A stretch of DNA of 32,440 nt from Burkholderiaceae bacterium (GCA_011525945.1 WYBJ01000183.1:1-32440); one strand, 5' to 3'; counted from the stretch's first letter, positions 6,990-18,331 are shown. Program-made: numbers and translations. Notes: generated by a model from the letters alone, not told the origin.

Positions 6990-7787
6990 ATGGCAGAGTC
7001 GACCAACGCAACACCCGCAGCCGCCAGCAGTCCGCAGATCACGCCGCCTTACGCCTATAGCGAGATCGTGCCGCTCAACAAGAACCACCGCGTGCTGGTG
7101 CCGCAGCGGGGCAAGATCACGCCGGCGTTTCGCAATCTCAACGCGCTGCCGGTGAGTCTGGCCGAGTTTTCGCTGATAGCACGCGACTATCCGATCGTGT
7201 TCGTTACCGCCGATGCGGGCAAGAGCTACGCCGCGTTCACCGTCCTGGGACTCGAGCAGAGCAAGAACCTGTTTCTCATGTCCGACAACACCTGGGACCG
7301 GCGCGCTTACCTGCCGGCGTACGTGCGCCGCTATCCGTTCTGCATGGCAACCATCACGGTCGACGGGAAGATGCGCGAAGAGCGCCTGGTGTGCGTGGAG
7401 AAGAAGGCGCTGCGAGACAAGGGTGATCGACTGTTCGACGACGAAGGCAAGCCGCTACCGGAGTGGGAGCAGCAGCAGAAGCTTCTGACCGAATACGAGG
7501 CGGATCTGGTTCGCACCAACGAGATGTGCAAGACCCTGGCGGAACACGGCGTGATCGAACCATTCACGATGCAGGCGCGGCCGAACGAGGGGACGCCGCT
7601 GGCGCTATCGGGCATGGCCCGAGTGAACGAGCAGAAGCTGGCTGCGCTCGAGGCGGAGCAGGTGAAAACCCTGATGAGCCGCGGGTATCTCGCAGCGGTG
7701 TACGCGCATATCGCGTCGCTGGGGAATTTTCAGAGACTGCTCGATCGGCGGGCGAGCCTGGCGGCGAAGCAGGGCGAGCAAGGCTGA
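6990..7787 (+). CDS. SapC family protein
   Basis: A 265-residue protein of the SapC family (Pfam PF07277). Visible family features are the opening YSEIVPLNKNHRVLV, then NALPVSLAEFSLIARDYPIVF, and LPAYVRRYPF in the first half. The second half has EYEADLVRTNEMCKTL and repeated-helix character. Family members were named after a Campylobacter S-layer locus gene, but their biochemical role is not established, so I give no function. There is no signal peptide; residues 1-20 are Ala/Ser/Thr-rich. A strong ribosome-binding site (GGAGGA, about 6974-6980) supports the ATG at 6990. It runs convergently toward lgt. Confidence 0.75.
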   Translation: MAESTNATPAAASSPQITPPYAYSEIVPLNKNHRVLVPQRGKITPAFRNLNALPVSLAEFSLIARDYPIVFVTADAGKSYAAFTVLGLEQSKNLFLMSDNTWDRRAYLPAYVRRYPFCMATITVDGKMREERLVCVEKKALRDKGDRLFDDEGKPLPEWEQQQKLLTEYEADLVRTNEMCKTLAEHGVIEPFTMQARPNEGTPLALSGMARVNEQKLAALEAEQVKTLMSRGYLAAVYAHIASLGNFQRLLDRRASLAAKQGEQG

Positions 7788-7798
7788 CTCGGGTCGCG

Positions 7799-7844
7799 CA
7801 CCGCCGCCACCACGGCGGTGACGATGCGCGGGCGCGAACGCCCG
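7799..7844. terminator. tandem hairpins between convergent sapC-like gene and lgt
   Basis: CACCGCCG (7799-7806) pairs with CGGCGGTG (7813-7820), and CGGGCG (7829-7834) pairs with CGCCCG (7839-7844) around a CGAA tetraloop. There is no U-run, so these are at best weak or Rho-assisted terminators, but their place between two convergent genes fits. Confidence 0.4.
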
Positions 7845-7898
7845 TCGGAGCAGGATCGCGGCGACGACCGGATCCTAAGACAAGCCTATAGGGTCGTC

Positions 7899-8708
7899 TT
7901 AACCCTTGCCCGCGGCGGCGGTCTGCCGCTGCGGCTGCCGATAGCTCCACCACAGTAACGCGAAGCCGGCGAGGATCATCGGCAGGCTCAACCACTGCCC
8001 CATGGTCCAGCCAAAGGCGAGGAAGCCGAGGAAGCTGTCGGGCTCGCGCGTGAACTCGACCGCGAAGCGGGCGCAGCCGTAGCCGATCAAAAACATCGCC
8101 GAGACAGCGCCGAGCGGGCGCGGCCGCTTCGAGAACCACCACAGCAGGATGAACAACGCCACCCCCTCCAGCGCGCACTCGTAGAGCTGCGAAGGATGGC
8201 GCGGCACGTTGTCGACATTGGGGAAGATCATCGCCCACGGCACCTCGGTGGGCCTTCCCCACAACTCGGCGTTGATGAAGTTGCCGAGTCGTCCGGCGGC
8301 AATACCCGGCGGCACCAAGGGCGCGACGAAATCCATGATGCCGAGCCAGCGCATGTGTTTCTTGCGTGCGAGCAGAGTCATGGCGACCAGCACGCCGAGG
8401 AAGCCGCCGTGGAACGACATGCCGCCCTGCCAGATGTAGAAGATCTCCAGCGGGTTGGCCGCATAGTAATCGAGCTTGTAAAAGAGCACGTAGCCGAGCC
8501 GTCCGCCGAGGATCACGCCGAGCACGACGTAGAAGAGTGCGTCGTCGACGTCGCGTATGCTCCAGCCGCGCCAAGCGTCGCGCAGCGCGCGCCGGCGCCC
8601 AAGCCACAGCGCGGCGACGAAACCAACCAGGTACATGAGCCCGTACCAGCGCACCGCCAGAGGACCGAGCGAGAACGCGATGGGATCGAACTGCGGGTGG
8701 ACGAGCAT
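7899..8708 (-). CDS. lgt: prolipoprotein diacylglyceryl transferase
   Basis: A 269-residue inner-membrane enzyme that moves diacylglycerol from phosphatidylglycerol to the lipobox cysteine of prelipoproteins, the first step of lipoprotein maturation. Several hydrophobic spans are evident. The Lgt signature is present: [10 protein letters not shown], then [13 protein letters not shown], and [18 protein letters not shown], with the essential Arg in GRLGNFIN and the H-G pair in FHGG. Length and the N-terminal [17 protein letters not shown] match the family. Its promoter region is shared with divergent ilvD (59-bp gap). A likely client, the liv binding lipoprotein, is encoded 4.5 kb away. Confidence 0.95.
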   Translation of the reverse strand: MLVHPQFDPIAFSLGPLAVRWYGLMYLVGFVAALWLGRRRALRDAWRGWSIRDVDDALFYVVLGVILGGRLGYVLFYKLDYYAANPLEIFYIWQGGMSFHGGFLGVLVAMTLLARKKHMRWLGIMDFVAPLVPPGIAAGRLGNFINAELWGRPTEVPWAMIFPNVDNVPRHPSQLYECALEGVALFILLWWFSKRPRPLGAVSAMFLIGYGCARFAVEFTREPDSFLGFLAFGWTMGQWLSLPMILAGFALLWWSYRQPQRQTAAAGKG

Positions 8709-8736
8709 TCCGAGGCTGCCGGGCGTTCGCTAGAAT
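8708..8736 (+). promoter_or_regulatory. candidate ilvD promoter
   Basis: TAGAAT at 8731-8736 is a good -10 element. A weak -35 (TTCCGA, 8708-8713) lies 17 bp upstream. Transcription would start about 25 bases before the ilvD ATG. The -35 overlaps the lgt start codon. Supported by spacing only. Confidence 0.35.
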
Positions 8737-8767
8737 CTTAAGTTTAAGCCACTCCGAAGGAACGGCC

Positions 8768-10441
8768 ATGGCAGAGAACTGGCGCAGTCATCTCATCACC
8801 GCGGGCAACGCTCGTCTTCCCAACCGCGCCATGCTGCGCGCGGTCGGCTTCAAGGACGGCGACTTCGACAAGCCCATCGTCGGCGTCGCCAACGGCCACT
8901 CCACCATGAATCCGTGCAACGCCGGCATCCAGCCGCTGGTCGAGCGCGCGATCGCGGCGCTGGAGGCGGCCGGCGCGAAACCGCAGATGTTCGGCGTGCC
9001 GACGGTTACCGACGGCATCGGCATGGGCACCGAGGGCATGAAGTATTCGCTGGTGTCACGCGAGGTGATCGCCGATGCGATCGAGACTTCGGTCAACGGG
9101 CAGATGATGGATGGCGTGCTGGTGTGCGGGGGATGCGACAAGAACATGCCGGGCGGGATGATCGCCATGGCGCGCATGAACGTTCCCGGCATCTACGTGT
9201 ACGCCGGCACGATCAAGCCCGGCAAGTGGAAGGGCCAGGACCTCACCGTGGTGTCGGCGTTCGAGGCGGTCGGTGCGGTCGCCGCGGGCAAGATGAGCAA
9301 GGATGATGCGGATGGCATTGAGCGCAACGCCTGCCCGACGGTCGGCGCCTGCGGCGGCATGTACACGGCGAACACGATGTCGTCGTCGTTCGAAGCGCTC
9401 GGCATGAGCCTGCTCGGCTCGTCGCAGATGGCATCGCCCGATGCCGAGAAGGCCGACTCCAGCGCCGAGTCGGCCAAGGTGCTGGTAAACGCGATCCACA
9501 GGCAACTGCGGCCGCGCGACATTATCACGCGCAACTCGATCGAAAATGCGATCTCGCTCGTGATGGCAACCGGCGGCTCGACCAACGCAGTGCTGCACTA
9601 CCTCGCCATCGCGCATGCCGCCGGAGTCGAGTGGCGCATGGATGACTTCGAGCGGGTTCGCGTCAAAGTACCGGTGTTGTGCGACCTCAAACCCTCGGGG
9701 CGCTTTGTCGCCACCGACTTCCATCGCGCCGGTGGCGTGCCACAGGTGCTGAAGATGCTGCTCGCGCACGGGCTGCTGCACGGCGAGTGCATGACGATCA
9801 CCGGCAGGACGATCGCCGAGGAGCTCGCGAACGTGCCGGAGAAACCGCGCGCCGACCAGGACGTGATTCGCCCTTGGGACAGACCCATGTACGCGCAAGG
9901 CCATCTCGCGATCCTGGGCGGCAATCTCGCCCCGGAGGGTTGTGTCGCGAAGATCACGGGGCTCAAGAGTCCGCGCATCACCGGCCCCGCGCGCGTGTTC
10001 GATTCCGAGAACGCGTGCATGGATGCGATCCTGGCGCGCAAGATCAAGGCCGGTGACGTGATCGTGATCCGCTACGAGGGTCCGAAGGGCGGCCCCGGGA
10101 TGCAGGAGATGCTCGCACCGACCTCGGCGTTGATCGGTCAGGGCCTGGGCGAGTCGGTCGGGTTGATCACCGACGGGCGCTTCTCCGGCGGCACCTGGGG
10201 GATGGTGGTCGGACACGTAGCACCCGAGGCGTACGAAGGCGGGCCGATCGCACTGGTGCGCGAAGGCGATTCGATCACGATCGACGCGTACGCGTTGAAG
10301 ATCCAGCTCGATGTGAGCGATGCGGAGCTCGCGGCGCGCCGCAAAGCTTGGCAGCGTCCCGAGCCGCGCTACACGCGCGGCTTGCTCGCGAAGTACATGA
10401 AGCTCGTGTCGTCGGCGGCAAAGGGTGCGGTTACCGACTGA
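8768..10441 (+). CDS. ilvD: dihydroxy-acid dehydratase
   Basis: A 557-residue IlvD/Edd-family dehydratase converting 2,3-dihydroxy-isovalerate and its methylvalerate homologue to the 2-keto acids, the third common step of valine, isoleucine and leucine synthesis. The three cysteines expected to hold the iron-sulfur cluster are C50 (NPCN), C123 ([10 protein letters not shown]) and C195 ([10 protein letters not shown]). The metal-binding region TDGIGMG (about 81-87) and K125, the lysine that is carbamylated in characterised enzymes, are present. The C-terminal [19 protein letters not shown] block is intact. Three cysteine ligands suggest the [2Fe-2S] type. The ribosome-binding site GAAGGAAC precedes the ATG. 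Confidence 0.95.
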   Translation: MAENWRSHLITAGNARLPNRAMLRAVGFKDGDFDKPIVGVANGHSTMNPCNAGIQPLVERAIAALEAAGAKPQMFGVPTVTDGIGMGTEGMKYSLVSREVIADAIETSVNGQMMDGVLVCGGCDKNMPGGMIAMARMNVPGIYVYAGTIKPGKWKGQDLTVVSAFEAVGAVAAGKMSKDDADGIERNACPTVGACGGMYTANTMSSSFEALGMSLLGSSQMASPDAEKADSSAESAKVLVNAIHRQLRPRDIITRNSIENAISLVMATGGSTNAVLHYLAIAHAAGVEWRMDDFERVRVKVPVLCDLKPSGRFVATDFHRAGGVPQVLKMLLAHGLLHGECMTITGRTIAEELANVPEKPRADQDVIRPWDRPMYAQGHLAILGGNLAPEGCVAKITGLKSPRITGPARVFDSENACMDAILARKIKAGDVIVIRYEGPKGGPGMQEMLAPTSALIGQGLGESVGLITDGRFSGGTWGMVVGHVAPEAYEGGPIALVREGDSITIDAYALKIQLDVSDAELAARRKAWQRPEPRYTRGLLAKYMKLVSSAAKGAVTD

Positions 10442-10555
10442 TTTCGCTCTCGACGAGCGGTTCGAGACGGGTCGCAGAGCGACAACATCGCGGACGCGAT
10501 GTCGACCATCGGCGGGCCCGATTGTCGCGGGCAGCCGTACTGCACGGAGCCGCAT

Positions 10556-12595
<2,040 letters not shown>

Positions 12596-12640
12596 AATCG
12601 AAGCCCCATGCCTAGATCGAATCCACAACAAGGAGCACTC

Positions 12641-12967
12641 ATGAAGCAAGCGTTCATTGCGCTCGCCGCCGCTGCCGGCATACTCGGCGCAGGCGTTGCG
12701 CAGGCTGCCGACGCGAAATCTGCCGAAGCATTGATGAAGAAGAATGCCTGTAACGCGTGCCACGCCGTGGACAAGAAGTTGGTGGGTCCGGCGTACAAGG
12801 AGGTCGCGGCGAAGTATCGCGGGCAAAAGGACATCGCACCGAAGCTCGTGGACAAGGTGAAGAAGGGCGGCGTGGGCGTGTGGGGGAAAGTGCCGATGCC
12901 GCCGAACCCGAACGTGAAAGATGCCGATGCGAAAGAATTGGTCGATTGGATCCTGACGTTGAAGTAA
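12641..12967 (+). CDS. periplasmic class I cytochrome c (c-551/c8-like)
   Basis: A 108-residue precursor. The signal peptide (KQAFIALAAAAGILGAGVAQA) probably ends at AQA-AD after residue 22, leaving a mature protein of about 86 residues. The single haem site is C37-N-A-C40-H41; M86 in VPMPPNP is the expected distal ligand. This is the size and layout of cytochrome c-551/c8 electron carriers, which shuttle electrons to terminal oxidases or denitrification enzymes. AAGGAG stands a few bases before ATG 12641. An in-frame ATG at 12608 would hide the signal peptide and is less likely. Confidence 0.92.
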   Translation: MKQAFIALAAAAGILGAGVAQAADAKSAEALMKKNACNACHAVDKKLVGPAYKEVAAKYRGQKDIAPKLVDKVKKGGVGVWGKVPMPPNPNVKDADAKELVDWILTLK

Positions 12968-13032
12968 CCCACACGAGACGTGACGGACCACCCGGCTCGT
13001 CGCGCTTGTGGCGCAACGCAATCTCCCACCCG

Positions 13033-13059
13033 ATCGAGCCGGCTCAGCGCCGGCTCGAT
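13033..13059. terminator. GC-rich hairpin downstream of the cytochrome gene
   Basis: ATCGAGCCGG (13033-13042) pairs perfectly with CCGGCTCGAT (13050-13059) around a 7-base loop. Only a short T stretch follows, so termination would be moderate. Position between the cytochrome stop and the liv promoter fits a terminator. Confidence 0.55.
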
Positions 13060-13106
13060 TCGACCGATGCCCTCGGCGGACCATCTCCGCGACAAACTGA
13101 CTTGCG

Positions 13107-13155
13107 TTGACGGCGATCAGCGGCGCTCAGCATAATCCGGCGTCACGTTATAACG
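13107..13155 (+). promoter_or_regulatory. promoter of the liv binding-protein gene with adjacent palindrome
   Basis: TTGACG (13107-13112) and CATAAT (13131-13136) are 18 bp apart, a good sigma-70 pair. Just downstream, at about the expected start point, lies the perfect 10-bp palindrome CGTTATAACG (13146-13155), placed where a repressor could block initiation. The regulator is unknown. Confidence 0.5.
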
Positions 13156-13171
13156 CCACATCGAGGCCATC

Positions 13172-14515
13172 ATGACCCCACGCCGGCAACTCGCAACGAC
13201 CGTCGTCGCCCTGGCCATCGCCACCGCGCTCGCGGCGTGCGGTCGCGACGAAGCACAATCCGAAGCGAAGAAGGGCGATACGCCGGCGGCGGCGCAAGCG
13301 CCAGCGCCCAAGGAGATCACGGTTCGGATCGGCCACGCTGCCCCGTTGACCGGCGGCATTGCGCACCTCGGCAAGGACAACGAGAACGGCGCGCGGCTCG
13401 CCGTCGAGCAGGCGAACAGCAAAGGGATCACCATCGGCGGGGCGAAGGTAAAGTTCGAGTTGCTCGCCGAGGACGACGAGGAAAAACCGGATCGCGGGCC
13501 GATCATCGCGCAGAAGTTCGCCGACGCGAAAGTCGCGGGCGTAGTCGGCCACCTCAACTCGGGCGTGACGATTCCCGCCTCCGCGGTCTACCACCAGGCC
13601 GGCATCCCCATGGTGAGCGGCTCGGCGACCAATCCGAAGCTCACCGAGCAAGGCTTCAAGGAGATCTTCCGCGTGGTGGGCCGCGACGATCAGCAAGGGC
13701 CCGCGATCGCGAGCTTCCTCGCCTCCGAATACAAACTCAAGACGGTGGCGGTCATTGATGATGCGACCGCGTACGGCGAAGGCTTGGCGAACGAGGTCGA
13801 GAAGACGCTCAAGGCCGCCGGCATCACCGTCCTGCCGCGCGAGCGCGGCACCAAGGACACGCGTGACTGGAAGGCGGTTCTCACCAAGTTGCGCGCGCGC
13901 GATCCCGATGCCGTTTTTTACGGTGGCATGGACGCAACCGGCGGCCCGTTGCTCAAACAGGGCCGCGAGCTTGGCATGAAGGCGCTGTTCGCGTTCGGCG
14001 ATGGCGGTTGCACCGACAAGATGGCCGAGCTCGCGGGCAAGAACAATGCCGAAGGCATGATCTGCTCACAGGCCGGAATTCCCGTCCAGGCGGCTTCCAA
14101 GGCGTTTCTCGATGCCTACAAGGCACGGTTCAGCACGGACCCGATCCTGTACGCGCCGTTTACTTACGACGCGACCAACCTGCTGATCGCAGCCATGCAG
14201 AAGGCCGACTCGGTCGATCCGGCGAAGTATCTGCCTGCGCTCGCGGCGAGCGAATTCAAGGGGGCGACCGGCACCATTCAATTCGACGCGAAGGGCGATC
14301 GGAAGGACGCCGAAATCACCATCTTCACGATGAAGGATGCCAAGATCGAGCCGGTCGCGATCGTCAAGGGCGGCAAGCCGATCAAGTTCGGGGAATTCAT
14401 GCGCGCGCAGGCCGAAGCCGATGCGAAGGCAGGATCCGGCGCCGGCGCCCCGGCCGGGGCCCCTGAGGCGAGCGGCAAGGCCGCCACACCCGCCAAGGAC
14501 GCCGCCGGCAAGTAA
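13172..14515 (+). CDS. branched-chain amino-acid ABC transporter substrate-binding lipoprotein
   Basis: A 447-residue LivJ/LivK-type periplasmic binding protein (Peripla_BP_6). The lipoprotein signal ends in the lipobox LAAC with C23 as the lipidated residue. The mature part starts with a short Ala/Pro linker and then KEITVRIGHAAPLTGGIAHLGKDNENG, the canonical opening of the family. AVIDDATAYGEGLANEVEKTL and FTYDATNLLIAAM are further family segments. It is longer than LivJ because of a roughly 40-residue Ala/Gly/Lys-rich tail after GEFMRAQAEADAKAG. It delivers the ligand to LivHMGF encoded downstream. Leucine, isoleucine or valine are the usual ligands, but related proteins bind amides or aromatics, so specificity is open. 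Confidence 0.9.
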   Translation: MTPRRQLATTVVALAIATALAACGRDEAQSEAKKGDTPAAAQAPAPKEITVRIGHAAPLTGGIAHLGKDNENGARLAVEQANSKGITIGGAKVKFELLAEDDEEKPDRGPIIAQKFADAKVAGVVGHLNSGVTIPASAVYHQAGIPMVSGSATNPKLTEQGFKEIFRVVGRDDQQGPAIASFLASEYKLKTVAVIDDATAYGEGLANEVEKTLKAAGITVLPRERGTKDTRDWKAVLTKLRARDPDAVFYGGMDATGGPLLKQGRELGMKALFAFGDGGCTDKMAELAGKNNAEGMICSQAGIPVQAASKAFLDAYKARFSTDPILYAPFTYDATNLLIAAMQKADSVDPAKYLPALAASEFKGATGTIQFDAKGDRKDAEITIFTMKDAKIEPVAIVKGGKPIKFGEFMRAQAEADAKAGSGAGAPAGAPEASGKAATPAKDAAGK

Positions 14516-14542
14516 GGCGCCGGTCCGCGATGCGCACCGGTA

Positions 14543-14571
14543 CGAAAGGGCACCTGCGCGGTGCCCTTTCG
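14543..14571 (+). terminator. 12-bp hairpin between binding-protein gene and livH (attenuator)
   Basis: CGAAAGGGCACC (14543-14554) pairs perfectly with GGTGCCCTTTCG (14560-14571) around a 5-base loop, followed by CGTTTG. It lies 28 bp after the stop codon of the binding-protein gene. A partial terminator or mRNA-stabilising hairpin here would give much more binding protein than membrane subunits, a common arrangement in ABC importer operons. Confidence 0.65.
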
Positions 14572-14645
14572 CGTTTGCCGGCGTGGCTGCCGGTAGTGAC
14601 CGCGCCGGCGAGCAGGGCAGTGTGGTTTTCTTCGGGGCCGCGTGC

Positions 14646-15575
14646 GTGGAAACCTTCATCCAGCAACTGATCAACGGGCTCACGCTGGGCGCCGTCTACG
14701 CCATGGTGGCGCTCGGTTACACCATGGTCTACGGCATCATCCAGCTCATCAACTTCGCACACGGGGAAGTAGTGATGATCGGCGCCATGGTGTCGTTCTC
14801 GGTGATTGGCGCGCTGGTCGCGGCCCACACCGGACTGCCCGCCTGGGCGATCGTGTTCGCCGCCGCGGCCGCCGCCATCCCGGTCTGCATGGCGGTCTCG
14901 TACCTGACCGAGCGCATCGCGTATCGTCCCTTGCGCGGCGCGCCGCGGCTCGCGCCGCTGATCACCGCAATCGGTATCTCCATCATCCTGCAGCAGATCG
15001 GGCTCATGATCTGGAGCCGCAATCCGCTGGCGTTCCCGCAGATCCTGGACAACCGCGTGTTTCACGTCGCCGGCGCCACGGTCACGTCGGTGCAGCTTGC
15101 GATCTGGATCGTCTCCATCCTTATGATGACCGGATTGGCGGCCATGGTCTATCGCACGCGCCTCGGCATCGCGATGCGAGCGACATCACAGAATCCGCAG
15201 GTCGCGGGCCTGATGGGCATCGACATCGATCGCATCATCGCGGCCACCTTCATCATCGGCGCGGCGCTCGCCGCCATCGCCGGTGTCATGGTCGGCACCT
15301 ACTACGGCATCGCCCACTACACGATGGGCTCGCTACTGGGCTTGAAGGCGTTTTGTGCAGCTGTGCTCGGCGGGATCGGCAATATTCCGGGCGCGATGCT
15401 CGGCGGCATCGTGCTCGGCGTAGTCGAGGCGCTCGGCGCGGGCTATATCGGCGATCTCACCAATAACTGGTTCGGCAGCAACTATCAGGACGTGTTCGCG
15501 TTCATCGTACTGATCCTGGTGCTGGTGTTTCGCCCCTCGGGCTTGCTCGGCGAGCGCGTCGCAGACAGGGTCTAG
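14646..15575 (+). CDS. livH: branched-chain amino-acid ABC transporter permease LivH
   Basis: A 309-residue inner-membrane permease. The N-terminus ETFIQQLINGLTLGAVYAMVALGYTMVYG and IIQLINFAHGEVVMIGA are typical LivH, with about eight hydrophobic segments. The loop RTRLGIAMRATSQNPQVAGLMGI is the coupling region contacting the ATPases. I start at GTG 14646, which gives the usual family length; the frame is open to 14337 but the added part overlaps the preceding gene and terminator. It pairs with LivM to form the membrane channel. No strong ribosome-binding site is visible. Confidence 0.9.
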   Translation: METFIQQLINGLTLGAVYAMVALGYTMVYGIIQLINFAHGEVVMIGAMVSFSVIGALVAAHTGLPAWAIVFAAAAAAIPVCMAVSYLTERIAYRPLRGAPRLAPLITAIGISIILQQIGLMIWSRNPLAFPQILDNRVFHVAGATVTSVQLAIWIVSILMMTGLAAMVYRTRLGIAMRATSQNPQVAGLMGIDIDRIIAATFIIGAALAAIAGVMVGTYYGIAHYTMGSLLGLKAFCAAVLGGIGNIPGAMLGGIVLGVVEALGAGYIGDLTNNWFGSNYQDVFAFIVLILVLVFRPSGLLGERVADRV

Positions 15576-15604
15576 AACCGAGAAAGAGGCTAAGCCCGAC
15601 TTTC

Positions 15605-16711
15605 ATGCACACGATCGAACCTGGTCGGAAATCGCGCCGATCGACGCCGGTCGCTTTTTCCTTTCTTCCGGCCGCCGGCATGGCGCTGATCGCAGTCGCG
15701 CTGGCCGTGCTGCCGTTCGCGCTGGCCGCGGTCGGCACGACCTGGGTGCGCATCACCAATCTCGCGATACTTTTCATCCTGCTCTCGCTTGGCCTGAACA
15801 TCGTGGTCGGTTTCGCCGGCCTGCTCGACCTGGGCTACATCGCCTTCTACGCGGTCGGCGCCTATGTCTACGCGCTCCTCGCCTCGCCGCAGTTCGACAT
15901 CCACTGGCCGTTCTGGGCCGTCGTGCCGCTGGGTGCGCTGGTCGCCTGCATCTTCGGTGTGCTGCTCGGTGCGCCGACGCTCAAGCTGCGTGGCGACTAT
16001 CTCGCCATCGTCACGCTCGGGTTCGGCGAGATCGTGCGCATCTTCCTCAACAACCTGTCGCAGCCGGTCAACATCACGAACGGCCCGCAGGGCATCTCGC
16101 GCATCGATCCGATCCGCATCGGTAACCTGAGCCTCGGTTCGACCGACACCCTCGCCGGTCTGACCTTCAGCGGACCGATCAAATACTACTATCTGCTGAT
16201 CGTCGTGTTGCTGCTGGTGCTGATCGTCAACGTGCGGCTGCAGCATTCGCGCATCGGGCGCGCGTGGGAGGCGATTCGCGAGGACGAGACGGCCGCGCGT
16301 GCGATGGGCATCGATACCATGCGCATGAAGCTGCTCGCCTTCGCCATGGGCGCATCGTTCGGCGGCATCGCCGGCAGCATCTTCTCCGCCATGCAGGGCT
16401 TCATCAGCCCGGAGAGCTTCGTTCTGGTCGAGTCGATCATGGTGCTCTCCATGGTGGTGCTGGGCGGAATGGGAAACATCTGGGGTGTGGCGGCGGGCGC
16501 GCTGCTGCTCTCGTTCGTGCCGGAGCTGCTGCGCTATACCGTGGGGCCGATGCAGCAAGCCCTCTTCGGGCGCTCGATCATCGAGCCTGAAGTCATTCGC
16601 ATGCTCCTCTTCGGTCTGGCGCTGGTGGTGATGATGATGTACCGGCCGGCGGGGCTCTTCCCCTCGGCGGTGCGCCGGCGCGAACTCACCCGCCGCACGC
16701 AGGCGCAATGA
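15605..16711 (+). CDS. livM: branched-chain amino-acid ABC transporter permease LivM
   Basis: A 368-residue permease that partners LivH. Hydrophobic spans begin after a basic N-terminal stretch. Family markers include LNIVVGFAGLLDLGYIAFYAVGAY, LRGDYLAIVTLGFGEIVRI, and the coupling loop SRIGRAWEAIREDETAARAMGI. The C-terminal MYRPAGLFPS is standard. The stop codon overlaps the livG start by 4 bp (ATGA), so the two are translationally coupled. Confidence 0.93.
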   Translation: MHTIEPGRKSRRSTPVAFSFLPAAGMALIAVALAVLPFALAAVGTTWVRITNLAILFILLSLGLNIVVGFAGLLDLGYIAFYAVGAYVYALLASPQFDIHWPFWAVVPLGALVACIFGVLLGAPTLKLRGDYLAIVTLGFGEIVRIFLNNLSQPVNITNGPQGISRIDPIRIGNLSLGSTDTLAGLTFSGPIKYYYLLIVVLLLVLIVNVRLQHSRIGRAWEAIREDETAARAMGIDTMRMKLLAFAMGASFGGIAGSIFSAMQGFISPESFVLVESIMVLSMVVLGGMGNIWGVAAGALLLSFVPELLRYTVGPMQQALFGRSIIEPEVIRMLLFGLALVVMMMYRPAGLFPSAVRRRELTRRTQAQ

Positions 16712-17478
16712 GCGCGCCGCTGCTGCAGGCCGAGAACGTCGGCAAGTATTTCGGCGGCGTCCAGGCACTGCTAGGCGTGAGCTTCGCCATTCGCGCCGAC
16801 GAAATCTACGGGTTGATCGGACCCAACGGCGCGGGCAAGACGACGCTTTTCAATCTGATTACGGGCTTTGCCGCCCCGGACAGCGGTCGCGTGAGCTTCG
16901 AAGGCCGCCCGCTCGCGGGCCTCAAGCCCGACGCCATCGCGAAGCTCGGCATCGCCCGCACGTTCCAGAATATTCGCCTGTTCGCCAACCTGTCCGCGCT
17001 GGAGAACGTGATGATAGGACGCCATGCGCGCACGCGCGCTGGCGTGGCGGCAGCGGTGCTTCGCACGCGCGCGCAGCGCGCAGAAGAAGCAGCGATCGAG
17101 GCGCGCGCGGCCGAGTTGCTCGACTACGTCGGCATCGCCGCGCGCGCCGACGCGCTCGCACGTAACCTCTCCTACGGCGATCAGCGCCGGCTGGAGATTG
17201 CGCGCGCGCTCGCAACCGAGCCGCGGCTGCTCGCGTTGGACGAGCCGGCCGCGGGCATGAATGCGACCGAAACACAGGCGCTGGCGGGCCTGCTACGGCG
17301 CGTCCGAAGCGACGGGGTGACGCTCGTCCTGATCGAGCACGACATGCACCTGGTGATGGGACTGTGCGATCGCGTACTGGTGCTCGATTTCGGCCGGCGC
17401 ATCGCCGAAGGAACGCCGCGCGAGGTGCAGCACGACCCCGCGGTGGCGGCTGCCTACCTCGGTGCGCCGGCAGCATGA
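16708..17478 (+). CDS. livG: branched-chain amino-acid ABC transporter ATPase LivG
   Basis: A 256-residue ABC ATPase. The Walker [10 protein letters not shown] spans 38-46, the Q-loop region reads RTFQNIRLF, the signature is LSYGDQRR (154-161, the LivG-type variant), Walker B is LLALDEP (174-180) and the switch histidine is H211. It forms the nucleotide-binding pair with LivF and powers import. Both ends overlap neighbours by 4 bp, showing a tight operon. Confidence 0.94.
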   Translation: MSAPLLQAENVGKYFGGVQALLGVSFAIRADEIYGLIGPNGAGKTTLFNLITGFAAPDSGRVSFEGRPLAGLKPDAIAKLGIARTFQNIRLFANLSALENVMIGRHARTRAGVAAAVLRTRAQRAEEAAIEARAAELLDYVGIAARADALARNLSYGDQRRLEIARALATEPRLLALDEPAAGMNATETQALAGLLRRVRSDGVTLVLIEHDMHLVMGLCDRVLVLDFGRRIAEGTPREVQHDPAVAAAYLGAPAA

Positions 17479-18197
17479 GCGGCACGCGGCCGCTGTTGGA
17501 AGTGCGCAACTTGCGCGTTGCGTATGGCGGCATACAGGCCGTTCGAGGCATCGATCTCACCGTCGGCGCGGGCGAGCTCGTCTGCCTCATCGGCGCCAAC
17601 GGCGCCGGCAAGAGCTCGACGCTGAAGGCGATCGCGGGACTGCTGCCCGTCACGCGCGAGTCCGTGCGTTTCGATGGCGAGCCGGTGGGCGGTATGCGCG
17701 CCTTCGAGCTGGTGCGACGAGGTTTGTCCCTGGTGCCCGAAGGACGCGGCGTGTTCCCACAACTCAGCGTGGGCGAAAACCTCGCCATGGGCGCCTACGT
17801 GCGCACCGACCGGGAATCGATCGCGGCCGATCTGGCGCGGGTGTTCGAGCTTCTCCCGCGCCTGCGCGAGCGGCGCAACCAAAGTGCCGGCACGCTCTCC
17901 GGGGGCGAACAGCAGATGCTCGCGATCGCGCGCGCCCTCATGAGTCGGCCGCGCCTGCTGCTACTCGACGAGCCCAGCATGGGACTCGCCCCGCTCGTGG
18001 TCGCGCGCATCTTCGAAATCGTGGTAGAAGTCGCGCGCCAGGGCGTGACCATCCTGGTGGTCGAGCAGAACGCGCGCCTCGCGCTGCAAGTATGTCATTC
18101 GGGCTACGTGCTCGAAAGCGGCGCGGTCAGTTTGCACGGCGCCGCCGCTGCGCTGCTCGACAACGATGCCGTTCGCCGCGCCTATCTCGGGGAGTGA
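17475..18197 (+). CDS. livF: branched-chain amino-acid ABC transporter ATPase LivF
   Basis: A 240-residue ABC ATPase. Walker A is GANGAGKSS (40-48), the signature LSGGEQQ (141-147) and Walker B LLLLDEP (161-167). The LivF marker LVPEGRGVFPQLSVGENL is present. The ATG at 17475 overlaps the livG stop (ATGA). An in-frame upstream ATG at 17364 lies inside livG and is not credible. It is the last transporter gene; the signalling pair starts 134 bp further on. Confidence 0.94.
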   Translation: MSGTRPLLEVRNLRVAYGGIQAVRGIDLTVGAGELVCLIGANGAGKSSTLKAIAGLLPVTRESVRFDGEPVGGMRAFELVRRGLSLVPEGRGVFPQLSVGENLAMGAYVRTDRESIAADLARVFELLPRLRERRNQSAGTLSGGEQQMLAIARALMSRPRLLLLDEPSMGLAPLVVARIFEIVVEVARQGVTILVVEQNARLALQVCHSGYVLESGAVSLHGAAAALLDNDAVRRAYLGE

Positions 18198-18265
18198 CGG
18201 GCTCGCTATCTGGCCGAAGACGCCTCTGCTATGCTAAGCCCGGACTCGCGAGGTATCGGTTCCGA

Positions 18266-18299
18266 GCCGGGCCGGCCTAATCGACTATCCTGGCCCGGC
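18266..18299. terminator. possible hairpin after the liv operon
   Basis: GCCGGGCC (18266-18273) pairs with GGCCCGGC (18292-18299) with an 18-base loop. There is no T-run, and it sits only about 30 bp before the kinase start, so it could instead act in the leader of the next transcript. Weak evidence. Confidence 0.3.
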
Positions 18300-18331
18300 G
18301 CCGATTGCGCCAGGCTGGCCTGAAGGAAACC

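Noticed and set aside
14337..14645. N-terminal extension of livH
   Set aside because: It overlaps the binding-protein gene and the hairpin terminator; the family length is met from GTG 14646.
15590..16768. 392-codon minus-strand open frame opposite livM
   Set aside because: His/Arg/Glu-rich shadow of a hydrophobic membrane-protein gene.
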